Of a stretch of 64,000 bases of DNA, positions 12,109-24,500 are shown in pieces (position 1 is the stretch's first letter; every line of letters starts with the position of its first letter). A model generated the notes under the pieces. The model was given only the letters and a program-made list of their open reading frames with translations, did no database searches and was not told the DNA's origin. The translations under genes were made by a program, and so were the position numbers. This DNA is from Helicoverpa zea (Eukaryota; Arthropoda; Insecta; Lepidoptera; Noctuidae). Location of the stretch: NCBI RefSeq assembly GCF_022581195.2, contig NC_061463.1:12276001-12340000 (forward strand). Direction: 5' to 3'.

Positions 12109-13190
12109 TCATTACAGAGGAGTAGAGAGCTATCTAACAGGCGTGAGACAAGATCTGTTGTTAAGATTGTGCTCATAATGCTAAGTAGGTATTCGCTAGC
12201 GAGTAATTAACCTAATTCCGACGACATCATTATTCCGAACTCCATTATGAAAAGGCGATTGGACTACCAATTCGGATAACTTGGACAAATCACAAACGGC
12301 CAACAATCTTTTAAATTGTAGTGGAAGACAAAAGACTATCTAAAACTTTTTCGATTAGCATTCGAAGCTCAGTTCATATTATACCGGCGTGGTTGTTGTG
12401 ATGTATATGGTGAATAAACCACCCCTTTTATGAACGCGATAAGGGGTTATAGGCGATAATAACAACATCGCCAGCTAATCAGTTAGTCAACTCGACGATA
12501 ATAGATTTTTTACGACCGTTGATTATAGAGGCCCGTTCGAAGCACGTGCTCGGGAGAACATTTATGAGGTAGTGTTAGAAGCACGTGTTGACCAATGTAC
12601 ATGTATATATTTTGTTACCAATATTTTCCTTTTCAATGTACACAACTGGCGTTTTTTCTGTGACAGTGGTAGCTGGGTGTTCGTTTGAAAGGGCCTTGTC
12701 GTTGCGTGGTCGTTACGTAGTCGCCGCGTGTCGCCATTGTTCTGTTCTCACACAAATACATTCACGTACATTGCACAGCGTTCACTGTGATAGCGTTTAT
12801 TTTTTCTGTTTTGTTCGCGACAAAGTTCATGGGGGAAATGTTTGCTTTTTTTTCATTCGAGTTGCTTTTGGCACCCATTTATGTGTAACAGTTTTGTTAG
12901 TGTTCAAAAGTTGTGGTTGTTCTTTACCTAGTATAATAATTGAATGTTTTCTACGTAATTCAGTAGGTACTACTTTCGTCAAAGTTCCTGAGAGTGCTAC
13001 AGCAAAATATTGTATTAATATAGATCTAATAGAACAGACAGTCACCCACATACATGAAAACTCTCAAGATTCGCGAAATATCTAGCGAATGACCGAGTTA
13101 TCTCTCTTCTCAGAAAGCACTTCTAAGTTTATTCGGGAACTAATTTCCTTCAGTATACTTACTAGGCGTAACGTTGCGTAAAGTAATCCC
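12109..13190. other. noncoding stretch with one unsupported 166-codon ORF
   Basis: ORF 12585-13085 (+) is rich in Cys, Val and Phe but shows no domain, regular Cys spacing or homologue I recognise. An antisense ORF overlaps it. I see no reason to call a gene. Confidence 0.5.
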
Positions 13191-13282
13191 AAGTCTGAGC
13201 TAATTCAGACTCAGTATCCTCAGCTCAGAGTATAACAAGTCTGAGCTACTTCAGACTCAGTATCCTCAGCTCAGAGTATAAC
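13191..13282. repeat. 46-bp tandem duplication
   Basis: Two units (13191-13236, 13237-13282) differ at one position. Each unit contains an internal inverted pair GTCTGA...TCAGAC and an imperfect CTCAGCTCAGAG. A third copy is absent. Confidence 0.95.
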
Positions 13283-15126
13283 AACCTGATTTCATAATAG
13301 ACACTTATTTCCAAATTGTGCCACATTTCAGAAACTTATTGTGTTCATTTTCCGGTGGTTCCCTTTAGCCTGCTTTCGTTTATATTGGTTTTTAGCTTTA
13401 TCTTTTCGATGGCTAAAATATGTTTATGATTATAACCGGATTATCCTTTATAGTCGCTTTTTTTTCCGAAATTATCCGATAGTCTGAGCTTATTCTCCAT
13501 TGTCTAGAAAACATTGTTTTATCTGAAATGTTCAGTTATTTTTATTAACACGCTTAATGCACAAACTCCTATATAGCAAACGCAACAAAAGCACTTATTT
13601 ACTAAAAGCCTAATCATAAATCTTCCTCAACAACGTAACATTCCCCTTTGAAATCATAAAGCTTAATTATCACTGTGGGCTTAACTCACAGAACTCACAA
13701 CGTAACCGACAGTTTTTACTAACTACGTGAAACATTCCGGTTACCCGGGTAACTGACATCAAAGCTAAGAGCACATTAAACAGCTGTGACTGACTGATGG
13801 GGGTGAACTATGTTAATTGTGGAAGTACCCTCTAACTGCCGACCTGTCTAGACGTAACCAACAGATATTAGTTTTGACCACACATTATGACTTGGACGAG
13901 ATTTGCCTTGATTAAATTCTGTTAAAGAATATTGTTTGGAGGGTGGAATACTTTGAATTATGTTTGTACTTTAAATAGCATAGTGAACCCAATTATTGAA
14001 TTACTAAGTCCTCTATTCGATTCGATAATTATGTAAAATTACTAAAACTAATTAACCTCGTCGGTGCCGTATTTTGTGTGTTCCGACTTACACACTAGAA
14101 TATAAAGATATTCATAAATCTATTCCCGTTAATATGACTGTTATTTCACATAGCATGTTCATCAATAAGTAGCAATAACCCGTAACTGGCAGGTCGTCGG
14201 CTGGTCGAATGCACACGATTACACGGGCAATACAAATCATTTGCCAACTTGACGTTAATGGGGTATCGGGCCGCCGACTACACTCCTAATTATTAACGAT
14301 ATGGTGGTTCGGTGTAAATGAAACTACTATTTGCTACCTAATGAAGCCTTGAAAAATTCAACTCAGTGACATTAAACGGGAGGAGCAGGGAGTGTTTCCT
14401 ATAATTTAAGTCGTAAAGTGAAGTAGCAAGTCGTGTCGCGATTTATTACTCCGAAGTTGTTGATAACGTGTTTCACAGGGTAACAGCTCTACACTAAGTT
14501 CTGTTTGCTTTGTGAGATAACAGAAAATTCATGTTTAATGAATATTAGAAGATTGTTATAGAGCCATCAAAACAAGTCCCGTCACGTGTTTCATAATCTA
14601 ATGGAGGCGTAGTGATGCTAATAGGCAATCAAGGCACCGGGTCGCCGGTTCCAATCCCGGCCGGCCGAGGTGTCCGCTTATTAACCCGAGAGACTGACTG
14701 ACGACCGTACGGTAACAAACTCGTTAATATTTCACCGCCCAACTGGAAAACATGAAGGTTGAAGGTCAACTCAGAGATCATAACGTGACACCCAAGGTAG
14801 GCGGGGATTTAAATAAAGCATTATATGAATTTTATTTCAGTCACGGAGCAGTGAATGTGTAAAGTGCCTTACTTACTCAATTTTAATGAAATGTTGGTTC
14901 TAGGAAACTTAATTCATTTTGCTTTTGGTAGCTTTGTTCCCTAGAGGTTTGAAAATGGAGAGGAAAACGGATCTTAAAAGTATGTTATGAATAGAACTGG
15001 CTTACTTATATATAAAGCTAACACGAGTAAAAGGGAGATGTCGGTTAATAGGAAGGTTACGCAAAAAAAGGTACGCTGCGCCGACTCCAAATAAAAATTA
15101 TAACAATATTTTTTACCCGTAAAGTC
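13283..15126. other. noncoding stretch with a possible degenerate SINE head
   Basis: No gene seen. At about 14630-14680, GGTTCCAATCC within GC-rich flanks resembles a tRNA-type B box (GGTTCGAATCC) and may be a decayed SINE head. No A box or target duplication could be assigned. Confidence 0.45.
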
Positions 15127-15144
15127 AAAAATCGTACTCGAATC

Positions 15145-15528
15145 ATCATCCTCCGAGCCTTTTCCCAATCATGTTGGGGTCGGCTTCCAGTCTAACCGGA
15201 TTCAGCTGAGTACCAGTGCTTTACAAGAAGCGACTGCCTATCTGACCTCCTCAACCCAGTTACCCGGGCAACCCGATACCCCTTGGTTAGACTGGTGTCA
15301 GACTTACTGGCTTCTGACTACCCGTAACGACTGCCAAGGATGTTCAATGACAGCCGGGACCTACAGTTTAACGTGCCATCCGAAACACAGTCCATGGTGT
15401 CTAAGATATACTTAGAAAGTACATACAAACTTAGAAAAGTTGCATTGGTACTTGCCTGACCTGGGATCGAACCCGCGCCCTCATACTTGAGAGGTTGGTC
15501 CTTTACCCACTAGGCCACCACGACTTTT
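15145..15528 (-). mobile_element. full-length tRNA-derived SINE
   Basis: Read on the minus strand, the element begins with a tRNA-like head holding an A-box-like TGGCCTAGTGG and a B box GGTTCGATCCC, the two internal RNA polymerase III promoter elements. It ends in GGATGATGAT. The exact 18-bp duplication AAAAATCGTACTCGAATC lies at 15127-15144 and 15529-15546. The family resembles HaSE-type SINEs of noctuid moths (from memory, not searched). Two more insertions of the same family are in the window: 55134-55274 (5' truncated) and 10415-10452 (tail only). The three share the CCCAAC-loop-stem tail, presumably the part read by the partner LINE reverse transcriptase. Confidence 0.92.
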
Positions 15529-15546
15529 AAAAATCGTACTCGAATC

Positions 15547-17100
15547 CAGCTCAAATAATCAAGCCAAGCTAAAAATAGAACACATCAATAGTGCAGTAAC
15601 CAAGTATGCACAAGTCAATACGGCTGTCAGAACATTGACCCAATTCGCAGAACATCTGGCGAGATGCGACCAGATTGGCTCGGAGCCTGTCGAAACATAC
15701 AGCACCGAGATACTGCCGACCTTTCTGATATATTCAGACTTCGTAAAACATTCCATCTCGAAATGTCCAGATTTTGGTAGAAAAGTAGGTACACTTTCTC
15801 TCAGTAGGTAATCCATGATTGATGTCATGAGTAACGAGAAATATATAATATACCTATGTAGTTACATCGTTATCTCATTATCATAGGCAATCAATCAATT
15901 TACAAAGTTCGGCTAATATATGTCTTGAAGAAAGGTTACTAGGAAAAGGTTACTGGAACTAATTCCTAAGTTGCAAAACTCCCGCGGACCTTTCTGATGT
16001 GTTATGACACCGGTAGTCAGACCAATCGGAGAAAAATGTTTCGCTAAAAGTATTTCCCGAAAGTGACGTGTTTTTGATCGATGACCCTTTCGGCCTGATC
16101 CCTGCGTTATGCGTCCTTTTCCAACTTGGAACTTTGTGATCCCAGCAAAAGTTTGCTCCAAATATTGTTAAATGGTTTTGCCCGAGTATCTTTTGATACT
16201 AGCATTACATGTTGTAGTTTTGTAAAGTTTTGTAACAATAGATGTACTACATACGCCGCCTTATTCTTTCCTTTGCAAGTAATGGACAACATGCTCTCAA
16301 AGACACATGCTTTGCTTCAGGAAAGACGTAAGAACGTAAAGGACATTGTTCCGGCTCCATACATGTTCTGCCTAAGAACCGTTTGAATGGAAAGTGACTT
16401 CTATAAACTCTTAAAATTATATGGAATCCTATGAAATAAGTTTTCACGAACGGACACTTCAGGAAACTAAAATAATTACGAAAAAAGTTAATATTTTGAG
16501 GTTATAAATAAAAAATAACCAAGCTTGCGTGAAATATCAGAGTAGTGTTATCAAACTACACTATACAAAATATCAACAATACTATGTACAGCTCTATATG
16601 TTCTCTTCTAGATCTAGGAAAAGACTACTCTACTAGATACTAGGAAAAGAGATAGTAAATAGTCAAGTTTAAGATAATTCTTTGACAATGATCATTTTAT
16701 AAAGTTGCATTTTCTGTCTGTCCCTATGAATGCTTTAGATCTTTAAAACTACGCGATGGATTTGGGTGCGATTTTTTTTTTTTTTTTTTTAATAGATAGA
16801 GTAGGTCAAGAGGAAGGTTAACACCAAGGTTTTATATTGCCACCGTGCGAAGACGGGGCGTGTGACTAGTTTTCATAAATGCTTAGAATTTTTATGAAAA
16901 ACAACTACCTAAACGCTTTTGCTTTCAACGTTACGTTTCTTAATATATAGTGAATCCACTTTGGATTTGTGATAAAACGTATCCGAAATGGAAGAGTTCC
17001 ATTCACCACAATTCATAAAATATCGATATTATTACGATAGAGAATTATTTATTTAAATGATTGATACTACTTTTATATTAGACAGTTACCTAGCTATCTA
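15547..17100. other. noncoding stretch
   Basis: ORFs of 60 to 89 codons, several overlapping on both strands around 15.9-16.45 kb, lack any recognisable domain. A 17- to 18-bp T run lies at about 16773-16790 and may be an old poly(A) tail on the minus strand, but no element was recognised upstream of it. Confidence 0.5.
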
Positions 17101-17104
17101 CATG

Positions 17105-17150
17105 CCATAAGGCGGGAATCGAACCCGCGGTCTATTACCAAGAAGGTACA
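17105..17150 (-). repeat. tRNA T-arm-like module, probable SINE relic
   Basis: On the minus strand GCGGG-TTCGATT-CCCGC forms a perfect 5-bp T-arm with a 7-base loop and doubles as a B box. No matching 5' acceptor strand or D-arm was found, so it is not a complete tRNA. It is more likely a decayed tRNA-derived SINE head. Confidence 0.45.
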
Positions 17151-17276
17151 GACCATACTAAAAATGTCATTACCACACAAAATAATTTAACAGTTAAAGT
17201 AAGGTTTACCAATAACAATGAAAGAGGTTTTCGAGGATGTGCAATAAAAACAATATTTATATTCAATTAAAGGTTT

Positions 17277-17438
17277 TTAATCATCAATATTTCTCAATAA
17301 TATATTATCTAAGAACTGAGCAGGGGGTTCAATTGAGTTTTGGTATCTCGCCCAGCTTAAATACCAGATAATAGTCATTATGTGGGCACAACAGCCCACT
17401 GTTCTACGCCCAAAGATACAATTGCAACAGTATGCCTG
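17277..17438 (-). pseudogene. SWIM-like zinc-finger C-terminal fragment
   Basis: In a frame different from the two-exon ORF, the minus strand encodes AYCCNCIFGRRTVGCCAH followed by IWYLSWARYQ and a terminal PPAQFLDNILL segment, ending at a stop. CxC...CxH is the SWIM zinc-finger signature, and GRRTVGCCAH followed by a Trp-Tyr-Leu-rich helix is a C-terminus I recognise from transposon-derived insect proteins. The N-terminal 50 codons of the surrounding ORF (to 17588) look like intron and other-frame read-through. It is best read as a remnant of a larger transposase-type gene. Confidence 0.45.
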
Positions 17439-17812
17439 ATGGTAGGAGCTTCTTACAAAGTACACAATTGCGTCCAACAGTGCATTGCATCTTATTATGC
17501 TTGACTGCTTGAGACCAACACGTCGTACATATAAGGTCATGAGCTTCAACCTGTAATAATAAATACAAAAAACATTAGTAAATATCAAGTAACTTGCAAT
17601 TGTGGCAATTGATTTGAAAACCGAGAAATTGTGTGCTTATGAAAACATAAGTAGGTAGTAACATTCTTATCAAAATTAGAAAAACACTTTCGTAGACCAC
17701 TTACCATACGGGGAACGGTCCATTGTTGTATGCAACGAAGTATATCTTCGTTTTCTAATACCAAAGAACCTCCAGCAGATCCACAATTTATACAATATAC
17801 TATATTCTGCAT
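17404..17812 (-). CDS. small two-exon zinc-binding protein, 84 aa, probably TE-derived
   Basis: Exon 1 runs from the ATG at 17812 to 17705 and exon 2 from 17550 to the TAG at 17404-17406. The 154-bp intron has a strong donor (ATG|GTAAGT) and an acceptor in a TTATTACAG tract, and joins the exons in phase 0. The product starts MQNIVYCINCGS, continues with WTVPRM at the exon junction, then ICTTCW, and near the end NCVLCKK. The CxxC ... Trp-x2-Pro-Arg ... CxxCW spacing resembles repeated zinc modules I recall from uncharacterised insect proteins linked to transposable elements. No nuclear signal or membrane segment is visible. The C-terminal part overlaps, in another frame, a SWIM-like fragment (17277-17438), so the stop may reflect decay. 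Gene status is uncertain; the splice signals are its best support. Confidence 0.45.
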
Positions 17813-20800
17813 CCATTGTTGTAATTATAATATAACTAAATTCGATCACAGACAGAGCAATATCCGAAAATGCTAGTAAAATCCAGTTCTTCACACAAAG
17901 CCGAGTCTACCAAGTACGCAATCTAATCGGAGTCCGTAATCAAGCCAAAGTTGTTAGAATAAAACCATGAAACGCATAGAAAATCACAAAAGAAACGATA
18001 GTCGCAAAGCTATCAAACTGACTTCTAGCAAAAACTGACTGAAGTACACCAGTGTTGCCAATTACGAAATCTATAATCCTACTCGAGTGCCAAGCTAGAA
18101 ATTCGCGATTTCGCTCAAAACCATCTTAAAACATTATACAAATACTAGTTTTTTTCTAGCTAGTCAGTTTAGGTATTTAAATGAATAAAGTGTTAGCAAC
18201 TAATTTTAATAACCGACTTCGGAAAGGAGGTTCTCAATTCGATCCGTATTTACCGAAATCCCGAAAACTTCCGAAACTGGCAGCACTGGCCGACGGAAAC
18301 ATTTTATAAGGCATCAATAATTGTGACCCTACTTTTTATTTGGAATTTTTTTATTTGAAGTGTCCGTGGAATACTAAAATATGTTTCAAACAATATAAAA
18401 ATAAATAAAAATTATAGTATAATTTACATTCACATCGGTTCTTAGGCCAAAATTGAACAATGTCCTTTTCCCACAGTTACATAAAACACATTCTAGGAGA
18501 GATTTGTGAGGCGTCAGAATGGAGGTCTGAGAGGGAATTACGTCATATTGAGAGGGCCTGTAATTACACGAGTGTTTTACTCCGACACAGATTTTGTATG
18601 AAATTTTCTGCCTGGCATTGTTAGGAAATACCGCCTAATATTCTTACCTTTTTGTACACTTTTTTTCTGAAATTGTCTCAAATTCCTTTGTTTTGCGGAA
18701 TTTAGAAAGGATAAAGAGATTTTCTGGAAATTACAGAGTGACTATCCCTATAAAAGTGCCTTAGTTCAATGTTAAGGCAAATTCAGAAAAAACATAATTT
18801 GTGTTTTTCATAACCGAGACCAAGAACAACTTTTATGAATTCTATTATTCTTGCAGTTTCACACGAAAAATTTAGTGGAGTGTTATAAATCAAAATGAAG
18901 TATGCGACCGTTTTGAAACGACTTACTTTACGAAATTCTTATTAAATGTAAGGTATTCCGTGACAAAGTTGTTGAGTCGGAGTGTTCGCCGCTGCTGGCG
19001 TCAACTATACATTCATTGAAACAAATGCAGAACAAATTACGAAGAAAATACAAGTTGCTAACTGATTCTAATGATGATTACGTGTTTCTTAGATCATTCG
19101 CAGTCTGCCATGGTGTCACATGTTAATAATGCAAAGTTTACTATATAAATTCAAGCATTTTTCTTTGTCCATCAGTGGGCTGGCGACGCAGTGATTAAAA
19201 TGCAAATTCGTAGAATTATCTCGTGTCGTTGGTCGGTGGCTCCGTGACACTGAATGTTCGCGCCAGCTCACGCCCCGCAGACAGATTGTACGCAATTCCG
19301 CTGCCTTTACTTACCACTTTTGTTTCATAATATTAGCTATGCAAATTGCCGCCGTTCGCAATCCAATTAAAATTAAACATCTTTTCAAAACAGTTTTTTC
19401 TTCCATTCTCTTATATTGGGAAGGTCGCGTAATGCTGTCTTTGTTCTTGAAAGTTCATTTTAAAAGCTGCTTGAAATAGATATTCAATAACATTTTGTTT
19501 GATCACTTGATAACCTTGCAGGGCAGACTCGAACGGAATTTAGATGTAGACGGGAGTGTCTGACGATTGAAAAATGCTAGTAATGCTGGCGTGCATGGAA
19601 ATGTGTGCTATCTATCTGTTCTGCAGAATTTTCTAACTCACGTAGGAAGAAGTTCAAGTGATTTACACGCCGCTGGGATATTGGGCTGCTTTTGTAGTGA
19701 AATGAATTTATTTGTACAAGAACTCGCACTATAAAACTTTAGAATGTATTTCGTGTTAGATTTTTGGAAAATACAATTCAACGCTTAACTTAAAACTTTG
19801 TGAAATATGTTCACCAATTTTGGGGATAAAGAATAGTTCAATGATCTATATTATATTATGGTACAGAACCATTTAAACTTTACGGCTCATAAACAAACCG
19901 CCACGCAAGCATTATCATAAACCGCTGCAGCAGCTGGCAGCCAGGCACGCACCAATACCAAGTGAACTTGCACTTGTTACCCGACGCAATAAGCCTCGAT
20001 GTGGGCCATCCTCAGATCGATCGAGGTGAAAGTGGCCAGACCTTTGGCAGCTCGCCAGCGCCGGCCAAGGTCTGCCGCGGGAGGACGCGCCAGCCTTGCC
20101 ACTGATCAGCTGACCTTATGTGCCACTTTTGGGGGTGCGTGTGCCTAATAACTTTCAGTTAGGCTTTGGACTTTGTTCGATATTGTGATTTAGTAGGTTA
20201 AAAGGGCCATCGATAATGTGGCTTAATGTTTTCGAATCGGTATCTCTATCAGATTTTAAAGACCCGATTCGGTAATATGTTATGTACGTCTAGAGTTAAT
20301 AATTATTAATTAACAGCCCGTATAATCCGCTTTCATGACTAAATTAAACGTTCAAGTCACATAACAGTCCAGCTTCACACTTTAATCCAGTTATGTAAGT
20401 GTACGAGCGCGCATTCAGTACCCGCGGCCTGCCCACGTATTCCAAGCCCGATATTTTCCACTAAATATAGCTCCAAGGTCACAACAACACGTACAATACA
20501 AACCTATTTGCCGTACATCCGTTTGCCACCAAATTGTAGCTCATTTGAAGCTTAAATGAACACTAGGTCGGAACAAATATGTACTCTGTGTAAAATATCG
20601 CCGGACAAATGGGACAGCGCTAAAGAGTTGTGGGAGCAATCAAATACGTCAGGATCGGTAATGTGCTCCGAAAATGTTTCATTATGTTGCTAGTAACTCA
20701 CAAAAGCTTTAAAGACTAGGTACTGCTTCGGCAGAGGTAGCCAGGCCGAAAATGATGATTTATTTGTTACGCTATAATAAAGAATAACGTTCATTAAATT

Positions 20801-21538
20801 AAGCTATGTAGGTACGAATCTGAAAATTCTCGACTACGCCCAAATACATCATTATCACACACATTCAATAGTGCATCTGGTTATGAAAGCACATTTAAAT
20901 TGAGACGCAGCGATCCAATATGCCGCCACTCGCTGCACGAGTGCGATCGTGTGTGAAGCGCCATTATAGTTTTGGGCGCAAATTGTCGGCGGCGCGGTGG
21001 AGGCAGGAATCCAACTGTGATGCAAGGAGCGCTCGAGAGCCTCCGAGCTTGCGGTGCAGATGCATTCCAGGCTTGAATACACTGCCGCGTATTTGTGGTT
21101 TTCGACAATAGATTAAGGAAGATTTTTCAGCCAAAACTAAGTTTGCTCAGAATACGGTTTTCGTTGGTATTGTGATCCTCTTCTCTCTCTTCTCAGATAG
21201 ATGTACGCAAGGAACCAAAGCACGTGGTGTTCTGTACTTTATGGCTACCGCATACAACCTAACTTTAGTCGTTACAAACGAGACTTCAAGTAGGTCACCC
21301 TAAGTGCATTAGACCAAGTTCCGAAAAGCAGTCGCGTGGTTTTGGGCGCGAGAGTTGTCGGAATTACTAACTCGGGTCATGTTAGGTCACCCGGACTGAA
21401 ATAAGCCAGCTTAACGCGACCCACAAGGACCATGCAATTAATAATTTCAGTACACAGCAATAACCGTTGGCGGCTGTTTTTACACATCTGTATATTAACG
21501 ACGTGCTAGCAAATTAAAATGCAAATTAAGAGGACGCT
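17813..21538. other. noncoding stretch with short repeat fragment and GC-richer patches
   Basis: At 18212-18250 the AACCGACTTCGGAAAGGAGG segment matches the start of a very common lepidopteran interspersed repeat. GC-richer patches at 19940-20110 and 20905-21100 stand out from the AT-rich background and could be regulatory or conserved noncoding sequence, which only cross-species alignment could show. Overlapping ORFs at 20855-21111 occur on both strands, as expected in a stop-poor GC-rich patch, and I do not call them genes. Confidence 0.45.
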
Positions 21539-21597
21539 CGTGTCCGACGTCCGGGTCCGCGTCCGACGTCCGAACCGTCCGTCCGATCCGGACGATG
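21539..21597. repeat. degenerate GTCCG/ACGTCCG short tandem array
   Basis: About eight copies of GTCCG, some extended as GTCCGACGTCCG, occur within 60 bp and make a CpG-rich island in AT-rich DNA. The spacing is irregular, so this is a low-complexity cluster rather than a clean satellite. Confidence 0.75.
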
Positions 21598-24500
21598 ATA
21601 CAAGTAATGTATTCGTATTTATGCGTGGCTGTCACCACGATCATTGTCAGGTTAACCGTTATGCAAATGGGAGGAAAAATGGCCGCTGGACAGTGTGATA
21701 GACTGAATTAACTGGTGTTGACTAAGGATTAGCGAATATAGCTTTTGTGAAGGGGAAACAGTTTTATTCACATACCTACAGTCAAAAACTTTATTTGGGT
21801 TTTATGTATTCATATATTCATGCTGGATTTCTCTTGCTAATTTATGGGTATCATATGCTGTGAAATCGGATCGTTATAGGAGCATAGTATCTGGATGCGA
21901 AATATGCATAGATCTTCACAATGTCCCAAAATAAAAAATAAAATAAAATAAAAAATAAAATAAAAAAAATAAAATAAACTATACGCACAATATAAGGACT
22001 TAAGAAAATATCAGGTAACTTTTCAGTCTTCCAACAGTTAGCAACTCCATTACAGTAAACATTTACGACCACATAAATCTGTGTCTATATTGGGAAATTT
22101 CCTCTACACCATAAAACTGGAGCATGGTTGTCGTAACCACAACCACGCAGCCTTCAATCCGTTCTATTTCGGGAGACGTGACTCCAAATATAATGGTTTC
22201 CATGTAACCTACTTATCATTTGAGAATAGACGTCGCCTGAGGCAGGATACCCTTGAGGAGTAAGTTAACAGGCTTGGCATATTTAACTGTTACCTACTAT
22301 ATGTAGGATATCTATGTGCTAGTATGGGTATTTCGAAAAAGTACGCAGTAGCAAGTCAGTGCCATAGGCATCTAATCTTATATACAGATAAATTAGATGT
22401 AGGCACTAATAACCCTTCATTCAGCAAAACTTGACAGGAGAATAATCACTGTAGGTCCCATGTAAATCCGTAGTGCTGAAATGGCTGGGTATAGTTACCG
22501 GCTAAGCGTGACATGGTTCCTAATTACTCTTTACTACTTCCCAAACCTGCAGCTATAGTTCAATTGTAACCGTTCACTACTGACTTGTCCGATTACAATC
22601 GAATCTCAATTGTTAGTTCAGTATTAACACATAGATCTCGCTCCCTACACTACAATCGATTAATTAAAACGCAGCCTCATTAAATTGTCAATGGCGGTAT
22701 TCGGCGCTGAAAATGTTTGTGCAAATGTGCCGTGTTGCTGCTATTGTGGTCTCACTTGTTATCATAATGGCGGCTTTCATAATATACTGCAAATATGAAT
22801 TCAAGCTGGCTCCGACGTAATCATAATAATTATATGCTATTTTGTTGGCACTTTCGCGGATAACCACAAATTGTAGATAGGTAAACATAATGTCACCTCG
22901 TCTTTAAAATCTGTTAAAGTAATTATGATCGATATTTTCAGTGGGCGAACTTAACATGCGATTGGGTTCTGCAAATGGCCTGGAAAACGCAAGCAAATCG
23001 ACGAACATATCGTACATTTCAAATAATATCGAACACAAGCCGAGCCGCGTGCACTAATTAGTCGCGCCAGTAGAGCCTGCAGTAATAGGCATTTGGCATT
23101 TGAGGGAAAAACTGTGCATATTTAGCAAATGCTCGGCTTATATCGCGGGTATATAATTATTACGTGCCGCTGAGAATACTTCGGTCGGAACTGAGCCGTG
23201 CAGTTTGATGCATAACATCGATTTGCCGTCGGATTTCTGATGGCAATTTTGGTATGATTTTTCATAATTTGTCGGGGATTTACAGACGCCGAACAAAAAC
23301 TGAACCTGCACCTTTCTAAACAGCTTTAGCGTTCCAAGTTCCGACTTAATGGATGTGCTTGAATAATGTGCTACCAACCAGGAAAAATAATCCACGTCTA
23401 ACGATACAGATTATCCTATAAATATTTAATTCCAGAATCTTCTCGGACTTCCGTGTATAAATATAATGCTAAAGCTAAAATTGAATTTATAAGCTTGTTT
23501 TACTGAATTTAAAAAAATATTTCATTTTCTTAAAGCTTTCCTTTTAAGTAACGTAAGTAACGTTGTACGGTAGAGTTTGCATTTATATGTAAAGTTGATG
23601 AAACAGCTCGGCACGCAAGGTTACTTATAGGATGCATGGGTGCAGCTTTCTAATGAACAATATAGTGCAGATATATCACGGGGGTAACTGTGTGGCTAAT
23701 GCGACTGCGTTACGGCTCGGTGGCACGTCGGCACTCGTGAGACTAGGCGAATACAGAAGGTCCACTTCACGCAGATTTCAATACCAGGGTTAACGGTTAT
23801 TTCTATGGTTAAGATTTTTGGCACGATGTGTTAGCCTTCTGAATAAATCCCTTTGAATTATAGTGTACTGGGTATGGGTGCTTACATAAAGAAACAGGTT
23901 GCCGGTACAGACAAAGCTGTACGGGTAGGTACCGATCAGTGCAGGTATAATATTTCAATACAATCCTATTGACTCACTTATAAAGAAACAGGTAAGTTAC
24001 AACCTGTGCGATGTCAGGATATGATAAAGGATTTGCAGATTTTGGAGTCGAGATTACAATTAGCTTTTGCTTTCGCAATAGCGGTGTCCAGTCGGTACAA
24101 CAGACAGTCGGCTCGACACAACGCTACAATACCGCATAGCACTAATAAATTGCACACCCGTTACAACAGTAAATAGAATTTATTTCAATTGCAAATTACG
24201 AATATTTATTATCATACGCGAGAGCTGCAGGCTAAAATGTGAAGTGTGTTCTAAATATACGGACGGACAGATAAAAGGCGTTACATATAACGTATGTATC
24301 GCTTTCAGATGTAAAAGTATCACATATCTAAGTCACGTCCGTGATCCCTGAGGAGTAAGCAGAGATGTACAGCCCTTCATTTATATTTTGATCACGGGTG
24401 TATATTTTTTACCGTAATATAAACGATGCTCACACACTCCACTAACGACTTGAAAATATCTACGAGTAGGGATATCATCAAATAGTAATATGTAATGGGA

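Noticed and set aside
12585..13085. 166-codon plus-strand ORF, Cys-rich
   Set aside because: Cys spacing is irregular, there is no signal-peptide-plus-domain layout, and an antisense ORF overlaps it. No supportable function.
17105..17150. tRNA gene on the minus strand
   Set aside because: Only the T-arm is intact; there is no matching acceptor 5' strand, D-arm or anticodon arm.
20855..21111. Overlapping 63- to 75-codon ORFs on both strands
   Set aside because: Stop-poor because the patch is GC-rich; none has a domain, and both strands are equally open.
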